64,000 nucleotides of DNA, from NCBI GenBank assembly GCA_021234535.1, contig CM037832.1, positions 6,235,135 through 6,299,134 on the forward strand, read 5' to 3'. The notes beneath the pieces are model-generated. The model saw only the letters and a program-made list of their open reading frames with translations. It searched no databases and was not told the origin of the DNA. Position 1 is the first letter of the stretch; each line of letters begins with the position of its first letter. The DNA comes from Stichopus chloronotus (taxonomy: Eukaryota; Echinodermata; Holothuroidea; Aspidochirotida; Stichopodidae). A program made the translations under genes and the position numbers. Positions 14,801-26,800 of the stretch are shown one piece after another.

Positions 14801-17800
14801 AATGTCATGGCTTACTTCCAATTTACCTACAATTATCTTTGAAACGTGAATGTAGAACCCATAAAACAACATCCAACTATACATTAGTAAAGGTGTTTAA
14901 ACATATGAACAAATACAATGAAACAATGAACTTGAATATTAAAACATTGATTTGTAACTTCCAGAAGGTAATTGATGATATACTCCGTGTTGGAATAGCC
15001 ATCAACATTCAACCTATAGGGTCTCTGATTCATGGCGGAGACCAACGGCTGCAAATATCCACATTTTATCAAGAACAAAGTACTATGAATGGTTCCTTGG
15101 TCGGTGCACGTTAAACATGTTTAAATTGTTGCAGGATTTGTTCTGTGGTCAAAACAGAATGGCAATGCTAAACCTTTATGTGAGAAATATATCCCACATA
15201 TACAGAAAGATCAATTGGAGAAGTAGCACTAACACACAGCACGTCCGGAGATGTTATCATAGGTGAAACATCGTCATTTTCACCGTGAAAACGAGGCGAG
15301 CATTCTGGCATCGCATTAATCGTTTCTTGTTGATTTTGCTTCAGGATATCCTTTAAGTTTTGTGTACCATCAATGGTAAACGTTCAGTAAACCTAATAAT
15401 GTAAAAGGCAGATAACAAAGAGTTATCACAGAAATATTACTGGTGAAGGTGTCACTCCTGAAGGAAGGTGACCCTATCTTGAAACTGTGGGCCGATCTCA
15501 CCATTGTGCCATCCAAACGACGTAAGTGATGATCGTGACATCAGTTGACATTCCGAGGTTGACCCAGCTACTGGACGTCTCAGATCTGTTACATCTAGCT
15601 AGTCTGTTATTGTAGTGGTTCTTGGTATTCAGCAGTGAGCCACCCGGTGATCGGCAGGTGAAAGTCCCAACACAAATAATACCTAACAAAACTCTGGCAG
15701 TACTTTAATTGACCAAGCTCAATCACAGTTCCGTGATCATGATCACAGTTACATGATCATGATCACAGTTACATGATCATGATTACGAGTATATTTCAGG
15801 AATGGTCCTTGATATTCTTGCATCCAGGGAAGGTCTCTAGTGCATTCTGTTCTTATGAAGATGGCAAAGTTCCATTTGTAAGAATGTATAGGCCTAGTAG
15901 CCTCTCCTCTGCTGTCTGATGAAAGTCACAAGAGTCAGGAGTAAGTTTCAGATCTTACAAAGATAACGATCCTGCTACTGCCGGTTGAATTCTATCCGTG
16001 CTTTGGGTGCCAAGTTTTGTTTGGGTTGTAAACAAATTTTATTTGATCTTCTCTTTCAGAAATAGTGGATTAAAATGATGGGTAATTGATTTCTTTAAGC
16101 TAGTAAAATTGACAAGATAAGTTTCGCCTTGAAGATGTCTTGGCTTCAACTACTACACTTTTTAAACTTAAATGCCAAACAGTTCCGAGACAAATGCGAT
16201 CACGCACATCACAACGAAACTCAAACACCACAGAACTCGCACACAAAGCATCTCACATTCTTCTATGACGCAACAGTCATGAAGTCAAACGCCATACAGT
16301 GTGGACAAAACCACACTGCTACACGACAGTGTTACATACTGCAATCACACCATTCTCAATGATGTACATCTGTACCCAAGAAGGTGTGTACTGCATGTGT
16401 ATAATCCCCAAAGTTTACTCATGAAAATCAAAATAAAAGGAACATGAAAACTAGTGTTTGCAATGGTTCCAAAATTTGGACCCATTTGTACCTGAAGACC
16501 AAAGTCCATAGGTTATCGGGTTACCAGTGCTAGCCTACATGTTTGATGTGACATCGTCATACCACATCTTGCTTTGCAAATCAATGTAACACTACACATA
16601 TCTTACATACGGGCATGATAAATGAAGTGTCCTTAATTTGACATTCCTGCCAAATTTTGTCAAACATACGATGTGCATTTGTAAAACTTTGGATATGGGT
16701 AGCAATTTGGATCTGGGCAGAAATTAGGATCTTGGTAGCAGTTTCAGAACCACGGTCTGAACCACAGTCTGTCAGGATCCAGGTACGTGATGCAAACACT
16801 AGTGAATACCATCACTTTGCTTGTAAGTAACATACTTTATTTAATGCAAAGTACAACCATCAACGTATACCCACGACAACTAAAGAGGGGGTACGTATCT
16901 CACAAGCTAAATCGAAAAGCTTCTGTTAATGATAGAAGCAAACACAGATAAAGGTTGTCTCAATTTAATATTGACACATTTTTAAGTGTTCAAACAGTCA
17001 AACTTTCTGAAAAGGGGAGCAACAATGTCAAGGTGTGATTACAAGCTGCCAAAAATAGAACAACACCTTTGATTCCTTGATGTTCGTTTACAATAAAATG
17101 TACAATGGCGCAACAACAATACAGCTACAGTATTGTGCATATAACCTGAATTGCCATTCAACACCACCCCCCACAGCACGGGTTGTGATATCAACAAAGC
17201 AAAGTCAATGACCAACAAATGTGCATATATTCTAGCGACATGAAGAATTGTTTAAACACCTTTTGCAACCATAGTAACAGCAGACTGACATTCATAGAAA
17301 TTTGGAGCGTTAAAACCACCACACAGGACTGATGCATTCCATTGGGAGCTTTAAGACCAAAAATTTCACTCATTTGTGGATCTCAAATGCAATACTATGC
17401 ATGGGATCACAAGCATTCCACTGTATTAGATCACAAGCATTCTAATTCGTCACTCAAGACTGCTATGTCTATGAAATTTTAACACCTGCTTCTTTAAATT
17501 GCTTGATCTTTCAAAGATCACTACCATCCCTGTAACTGGAATTGTCAAGATGTAGGTTTTATCAATACAATAAACCATCACTGGATGGTCCCGCGAGTCC
17601 AATTTTGTTATCCTGAATAGCACAAATGTCTGCTGGTCAATGGCATACATACATAAACAGTTCCTTGAAACATGCCTAAAACTTTTCCACACTAGAAGCG
17701 GAAGTAAAAGAATCTTCTAACAAGTTTTTGATAAATTGAGGCAGCCATTTTATTCCCAAAAAAGTTGTCAAATACTGAGAATGAACAGACAGAAATTTGT

Positions 17801-20800
17801 TGTGAGAGAATGTCTCCATATTGGCAATAAAAGCAGTAAGAGAACTATCTGAAGAAAATGCAACATAATTTTAACTGATATAAAAAGACTTTACACTGCA
17901 AAAGACTTTATATAATGAATACTGTTTTTAAATTCATTGTCCCTGAAAGCAACAATTTCAGTGAATTATAATCAACTTCCCTTGGAATTGATTCAAAATC
18001 ATAAAAAGTTAATGGCTTAAAAACTTCCAGTACTTTCTGTATTGAACTTAAAGACAACGAATTGTCTCGTGAACCTTGTGAACGACCAAGCATGCGCACC
18101 ACGTAGTTCCACATACTGTGCATACGTTACCTGCATGTACTAGTGAACTGCTAATGACAAATCTTTTGATTTTCAGTGAACAATAAGGTACACTTAAATG
18201 CCGAAGCGACGTAATGAATTCTGAGGTGCTCCATTCACGAGAGGTAATGAGATGATCCATCGCCTTTGACGAACTGTGATTTCAGGTTTGATCATCATGA
18301 TGTGGTTGTTTTGTGCCAAATCAAATTATTGTGCTATCACTCTGATAACTTCTGTATGAAAGTGGCTCACAGGGACAAAACAAATACCAATAGTATTAAA
18401 ACTGGAATGGGAGTTGAAATTTGTCAATAACAGTCAAATTTAGTACAATATGTCATAGCCACTACAAAAAAAAAACTTTGTTTCAACCCCATTTTTGCAG
18501 ACATGAATATTCATATCCATTCCTATTGGTCTGTTGGATTCAAGTAATGCTGACTGACTGCTACACTTTCTTGTAGAGTCTGAATTTTGTAGAGCCAACA
18601 AAAATGTCTAGACAATTTTCATATTCAAATATTTGGAAGATTAGTGCATAGTTCTCTTTCAGATTTTGTGACCGCTAATCTTTTCCCCTACATTCTCTTC
18701 CCTGAAACACTGACAAAGAAGCATGGTAGATGATCAGGCAATTGCCAGTACAACTCATGCTCCAGCTTTACGGTTTCTACTCTTGCAAAAAGCATGTGCA
18801 TGTACACATTATCCATTTCTTCTTCAATGTGTTCCACAGCTTATCTTGCTGCTCAAGTTTTTGGACCAAAAGTAAACAAAAAAATTCACACACTTACCCA
18901 AGAATAGTTTGAAACCATTTGTAACATCATCTGTTGTGCACACATTTGGCACACAGAGTCCATACTGCATTGACTCCTGAAAGAAAATCAGATTTATTTT
19001 GATTTGCATAAAATCAAACAAGTAATTCTGAGAAACTGAACCTTAAAAGAAGCAAACAATGATTGTCTTTAAGACCAATGAAGTTTACACAACATGGTCT
19101 GTACTAGCAAAACGAAGAACACATGGTGCATTGCAATCATAAAGGCCTATACAGGGGCAGGGAAACCATCAGCCTCAGCCTACGGTACTGTACGGTAAGT
19201 GCACACAAATTTCTGTGCTTACCATTACAAAGGGTGTGAGCTCCAACTACTGTTGGGGAAAACACGAGCTGTAATATACACTTGTGCTCAAGTATTACTT
19301 CAATAAAACTTTGCAGTTGCTCATGGTTAGGCTTTTGCATATAAAGACTACTTTCAATACAGGATTATTTTTACCACCTCATAAAGAGAAAAAAGCAAAA
19401 GTGTTGAGGCCACTGCTCTCACCTGCTGCTACAGTTGTCTAGAATACTGTCTCTACTTCCACAAAGTACACAGTGCTCAAACAAGGCTACAAATTAAACA
19501 CAGTAGTTTACACAACTTTGTAGGTAATGTTAGCATGTCTTGCTGATCACATAGCAGGGGCAGTTCAATGTGGAGCTGGGAGAGGCTATAGTCCACCAAA
19601 AAAAATTGGCCAGCCCCCTAAAATTGGGTAAATGATATGTAGAAACTATCATTCACCGTTGCCTTTTTTGAAGAGTACGCTTTTGAAACACAAGGTCTCA
19701 AAATAAAGAACGTCTGGATGGCTTTTAAACTAAACCCAAGAAGTGCTGTCAAGATATGCAATTAGGAGAATGGAAGATTATAAGAAACAACAATGAAAAA
19801 TAATCTGCAATTCTTTCTGCATCAGGACATTAATGTTCTTCCCTGGGAGATGCAGAATGACACCATTTAATGTCACAGTAATGTTCTTTTAATCTCCAAA
19901 ATGTTGTGCTACAATTTCTAGATTAAAATGTTATCTCAGACCAAATTATGAATCCAAATCAATTACAAAAGGTATCTACCTTAGAGTTCTTTATTAAGAT
20001 ACAGCAAATTGACAATTTTTTTACCACTTCATATTTTGCAATGTTTCCTGTTCCCATGGAGATGTTAAATTCCAGGAGACAATACTGGAACTCAAAAAGT
20101 CCTGTGCACTCTTCATAATGTCCCAGCCAAGCCAGGTTGCCCACCAATACTCCTGCCGGCATCTTGCCAAAAGCATCGATTGCTGAAAGAAACAAACAAA
20201 TCAGTGATCAAAAAATAATCATCATCAGAAACATCAAAGGCAGCATCGAAGATTGCATAGATTGCCTCAAGAAATTTAAGTCGAAACCTTTTGCTCCAGG
20301 TAACTACTGTAGTGTTTTCATTGATTCCTAAAATACTGTAAGGAATCAGGCATATTTTCCCCAAACAGGTCAGGTACCAGGGTACCCAACCAAAATGGCG
20401 CCTTCACAGTATTGTTAACATTGGTATTTCCACAGTACTGTACATTACATTTGTGTGGAGGAATCTTACTAATACATACATACAGTTCCCTACTCCTTCC
20501 CATAATAGGACCACCTATTTTCCTTGACATAGAGAAGAAAATTCCATTTTGATGTATATTTGCTGCGTATGGCAAGGTGAAATTTGGCAAATCTGACACT
20601 GTGCTCAAGCAGAGGTTGTGTTGTTTTTAAATTTATGAAGGAATCGTGAAGTAATCTTGGATTCGGGTAATAAAATGCCATTAGAGCACCTGGACTACTT
20701 TACCTGTGAAAACACAAGCTGTAACCTTCGAAAGACATAGATCTGATTTTCCTCAAAGAACTGTATAGTTGCTGACTGCATTTTACACTGGGAACAAACT

Positions 20801-20823
20801 ACTGTATAGAATGTCTGTCTGTC

Positions 20824-20878
<55 letters not shown>

Positions 20879-23800
20879 AACATCAGAGCACGATGTACAT
20901 GATGAGGTTTGGAGACAGGTTAGGTTAGGAATGAACAGTAATGATGTTAAGATGTGATCATCATTTCATGAATAGTTCTGACAAATGTTTTTGAATGATC
21001 AATTTGACTGTAGCTAGTATTGTAGAGTATAGCTAAAAATCAGTTTTCACTAAGCTGGTGACCCACAAATGGAGTGCAGAGCAATATTAAAGCACTTACA
21101 CACCTTGGGTTAGGTATATTCAATTGGCACCTAAATGTACAAAAGACAAGTAAGAAAGGAGTGATAAAAGAGAGGTGATTTTTTTGGTCCATTTACCAAC
21201 TACTTGAATCATCAGTGTGTGAAAACACACATACAGTATGCATTGGTTCTCAGGAAGATGGGTCTATAAAATAGTTTGAACTTTGGCCAGTAGACAAAAA
21301 TTTCTATTGGCTTACTCTGCTTGGTTCTCTTTGTCCTATTCAGATACACACAGACCTACTGCACTGTACTTTCATCAGCTTAGACTCACATCAATAATTT
21401 TTAAGGTTAAGTACCTTCACCGATGGTGGTAGGTACCTTTCTATTCTCAATCCAAGAAATGCAGTGAAGACTTAAGCTGGTAGTCAATATTGTACAGAAT
21501 AGCATACAATACTACAGTAATACCATACAATACATTACACACTGTTCTGTGTTGAGGCCTGTTGTAAAAGCAATGATCCCTGAAGGTCTAAAGCTTATTA
21601 AAATCTCAATAATTGAGAGAGTACATGTAACTAGATGCATACTGTGTAGGTCATTGCAACAAAAGATCTTTGCAGCCAGTTGGGACAACTTCCTACACTC
21701 TGAATCACAGTGGTGTACATGCTGTCCTGCCTTACCATACAGTACTTCAAAGCATAAATATACCAAATACAGACATTTCCCAACCTGATTCAGATATAAA
21801 CATGAATAAACATGATCAGACTGCTTGTACTGACAATACAAGTGCACTACAAAGCAGGGCATGATAACATGGAGGAGAAAATAGTCATCCCAACTGGGTG
21901 ATCTTTGGAGTGCTTCTTTTGATAATTCATAATACAGACTGCACAGATTTAAATACATTCTTCCTATTCATGTGTTAATTACTTAAAATAAACATCAAAA
22001 CTTCTTGGACAATGAATCATGGGTGCCCATTCAGGCATGTTACATTGCACATCTTTTATACACAAGCATTCTACAACACCTGAAATCAGTGCAGCTTTAC
22101 TTTAACTTGAATCATGACAAAATTGTCCTAAATATGTGTTTTACATTATTTTTTCAAACCCATATTGAAATTGTCAATGGACGTTAATGGTTCAGTTTTG
22201 ACAAAGACGGATGACCAAAGAACATGTGTAACAGACTGATAGTGGACACAGTCTATCACATGTAGCAAGATGCCTTTACACCTTACAATCTGTCACATAT
22301 GTGGCATGATATTTTTACACATTGTAATCTGTCACAAGTACATGACTGGAATATGTCACATGTACATGATGTCTTACATATTTAATCTGTCACATATGCA
22401 TGTCTTACACATTTCAATCTGTCACATGTGCATGATGTCTTCCACATTTCAATCTGTCATGTGTGCATGATGAGTATACCTTGCAATACTGTACGTCACA
22501 TGTGCATGCTGTCTATATCTTCCAATCTGTTACACGTACTTGATGTCTTACACATTTTAATCTGTCACATGTGCATCATGTCTTACACACTGCAATCTGT
22601 GACATGTAAAGGATGCCTTACAATCTACCACATGTAAGTGTATGTCTCACATCTTGCTATGTTAGTGTGCATCTACCTGTATATCTGTTTGTGTTCAACC
22701 CAGAAAGGAGCAAATGGAACACTGTCGTAAGATCTCATTCCAGCTACCTATTACAGGCAGCACCTGAAATTTTAGCAAACACAAAGTGATTGTGATACAA
22801 CAACACAGTTTTACAGAACCATGTATCCACGATCAGTTTTTTGTGGAAGCCTTCAAACGTTCCTCTAAGTATAGTGACTACTATATGTGAGAAGGACTGG
22901 ATGGAGTACACACACATTAAAACAAAAATACCTGCCTTATGTACAGTAAACAGCATCTTCTACATTAAGGTCAACCTAATCATCAGTAAATATTTACCGA
23001 TATTTTGACACACAACAGCTTGCAGGTCAGACTTCCTGATTCATATCTTGTTAGTCACATGCACTTGCAAGACACTAGGCAAACAAATTTATTTTTGACA
23101 AATTTTCAAAAGCTTAGAATACATTCAGAGAGCATTCACTGACAGCAACGTATATGAATGCATATTTTAAACAAAGATGCTACGGCTGCCCTGTGGAACT
23201 TGAAGTGAGTACTTGTAGAGGATATGGAAGCTCTGTTATGACATCTGGGGCCTTACTACAATATTTCCAAACAAGCATTGAGAAAACATTCCTCACATTG
23301 TTGTACAGTATTCCTGATCAATTCATCAAGAAGTTACACAGAGCCAGCCTAGGAGAGGAAAATATATGATCTTTTAGGATAAAATCACTGTTACCATCCA
23401 CATTAGATTAAACATCTATGTAGTGGAAAAGTCTGGTGTCTTTACTGTTTTCACAGGTGGCACAAGTATCCCGGTAGCACCAGAGTAATTTACCACTCAG
23501 ATCCAAAAGTACTACATGTGTGCCTCAGAACTGCGTCAAAATTGCCAAAAGGTCTACTATACATGGGACATGAGGGAAAATTAACCCGTTCTCATTTTTA
23601 AAAATCGATGAAAACAATATACATTATAAAAGGTGACTCATGAAGTCCAAGACAATGATAAAACTAACCATGCAGAAGAACCATACTTATTTTCTTAGCT
23701 CAGTAAGTTTAAAGTGGCCTACTTTATTACAGGAATTCGCAAAAGGTGCAATTTAAAATGAGATAGTGTACATTTGAAAATATAATTTATGCTGATCTTA

Positions 23801-26800
23801 TTTGATTTTCTCCAGTTTAATAAAAGTTTCAATTCATAAGGCATGAGTCCCTCTTACTTATGAGTGATCTTTCTTGTTAATATCCAAGTTGGCGTATTTT
23901 TGTGATCACACTTACCGATACCCTATGAACAGAATTACATACTGCAGGATAATGCTTTCATGCCAGGGTTGTTGCTGACAGTCAAGGCAAGACTACTGGC
24001 TCATGAATCAAAATGACTGGTATCAAAATGGAATCATAATAAATGGTTGTATCAGGCACATAGATTTTGCCACATGCAAATGATTAAAATGGTCATACCA
24101 CTATAATTTACTGCATTCTATCAATTTCTGCAAACTTTAGCAAGTTGTGGAAGGTCTACCATCTTCAGCAAGATACACAACCCCAAATCGGGCTACTGTG
24201 ATACAGTCGGCACCAGAGGGTGCCAGAAGTTGACAACCAATTTTCGAGAACACCAACTGGCAATTTTACAACTATATGGACAAAATTTTGCGATGCACTT
24301 TACACGTTGTAGCAGATGCCATGATCGCTTTCATGTTACAGTAACTTCCTAATGTCTTTAGAGCCAACAGATTTTGTAAGTGGCAAATAAAGCAGATGCC
24401 ATCAGAAGCAACTACAGTACTGTAGGTAGGTTCAAATGAAGAGTCGCACATGCATCTTGTTCTAAACCTCACGTCCCTGGTAAAATACGTAACAGACAGA
24501 CTCTACTGTGTGCTGTGATATACAGTACTTCATATTTAATGTGAGTTGAAACAAATGCTGTCTAGTCATCTAATCACAAGGCACACAAAATTTCACATGC
24601 ACGATCTCTGAGAAATATTTATAAAACGGATTTCTGTGGGTCTTTCTGTAGGTCTTGTAGTATGTACAAACACACCATGGTATGAAGACCAATGGCAAAA
24701 TTCTCAGCATGTGTTCACCAGTCCAATATCTGAAATTAATTGGGCAAGTACAGTAGGTAAATGAAGTATATGTTACAAAATGTACCCTGCAATCGAAATG
24801 TACTCAACACACTTCAGGCCATGTCACACATTACACCACCATACATTTTTTGTTTTGTTTTTATTTTGTTTTTATCCTGTATTAAAAATGAGCATTTCAT
24901 GTAAGAAATAGGAATACATGTGTGCCTGCAAAAACATGATTTCAAATAACATGAACCTCACATTTGACCTGACTTTTTTGTAATCAACCTGTTAACAAAT
25001 ATCAACAGACACAACTGAAAACAGAGCCAGACATATAGGAGAGGATGAATTACGAATAAATATGGGACGTATACCAGTTAAAGCAAACATGCACTCCACA
25101 TAAACAGGACTGACTTCTTTCTCGATCTTCGCGACAATCCGTAACAAGTTCTATGCAAAGAAGTTTCCAACGGACTGGCTGTGACCTGCTGGATGTTGAC
25201 CTGATATTCAACAGAGTTGCCAGAATTGCAAAGGAACATGCAACGAACATGCACTGTACTGTACATCTAGCAGATATTGACCGATCTAACAAATCGTGAT
25301 TCATTGCTTATATGTTGGGGTGATCAAGCAGAGTGTTTCAAGGGATTTAATGGCCATTTTCAGTTAAACGAAACTGCCTACCATGCAACAAAACAAATTT
25401 GACTGTCGCACATTCACACATGACTGGATGAAACTTTCAAATCATGGACTGTGCCAACATAACACACTAAAGTAAAATTAATGCTTATTCAAGTGTAATA
25501 AAAAACAAATTTCACTTTTGCTCTTGCACAGAGGCTCTGAAATCCATTTCACTGATAAAGGTGGGACAATGGTACAGCACAATACTTTAAGCTCCGTGAC
25601 AAGGCTGCGAAGGAAGCTGGTAACACAGTGAAGATGATCGTTACATAGAAAAAAGTAAACTTGCGGATGTTTTGATTCTGTAAATTTTATTGTTCAGCAA
25701 ACTTACTCGACAAAGAGAAAGAACAACACAAGTTTTAGATATCGCTAATTCAAGATGAGAGAAGGAAACTCCCTGCTTCGAAGATTTCTTCCTTGTTTTA
25801 GCCATCTGTAATCTAAGTGTGTGTTTGAGGGGAAAGAGGGATATGTATGTGTGTCAGTGTGTAGCCAAAATAGTATAACAATATCTACAAAATCGGTAAA
25901 AATTCCAATCCTGAGGGTTGCCTACTTGCTAATACAGATCATGTTATTGGCAAACTTACAACAATCTCTTGCAAAGAGAGAAAAATTTATTTTTGTGGCT
26001 TAAATGGCTCCTATTTCAATTCTTAAGTACAGCTGGTGTGAACACACCTGTACAGATGACTTTAGCAAGTTCAAATCCAACACAAGTTCTTCTGTACATT
26101 GCAGTACATACAGTACGATAAAACAATGCTGGACAATCTCTCGACAGAGAATAACTCTTGGTAAAAACCAAACATGTACAGTGTTTTCATGGTACTTAAA
26201 ATCAGAACTAACATATACTTTGCTGATTACAACCAGAAAGCGCAAAGGCATTGAGATTCCAGTTGCACATGTTATTCACAAATTGACCCTTGTTTGACAG
26301 ACCCCAAATCCAAAATGGTTTCCACAAAATATAATCTAGATGCATTTGCACTCACTATTGTACTTGCCACTACAGCTGTATATCAGATATAAGACCGATA
26401 CAAGCGTCCCTTCTTAAGATATCATTTCTGACCCAGTTTAACTATTTGACCCCATTGACCCCAAATGAAATTGACTTTCACCAGGAACAGTTTTCTTTCT
26501 GTACTGCATACGGAATATCTGTCCAAGCTTCCCTTTTTTATCTTGAGATGCATATTGTAATACAAAGGTTAACTATTTGAGCCCTGTTGACCCCAAATGA
26601 CCTTTTACCACCACAAAGAACAAAAAGCTTCTTGTGCAATTCCAAGCTTCCCTTCTTAAGACATAGTGTTTACAAAGGTTTACTTTTTGGTCCTGTTGAC
26701 CCCAACTGACTTTTGACCTCCACCAAGAACGATACCTAGGCTTCTCACACATGCACACAACATATAAGATCTACCCTATGCATCTCATTTTGATATACAG

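Noticed and set aside
20769..20957. Open frames through the CAGA repeat
   Set aside because: Length and composition are imposed by the microsatellite.
21512..21958. 148-aa minus-strand open frame
   Set aside because: No motif, no start context and no splice partner; consistent with chance in AT-rich intron DNA.
22270..22637. Two plus-strand open frames rich in Cys, His and Met
   Set aside because: They are translations of the 36-bp minisatellite and change with its degenerate units.
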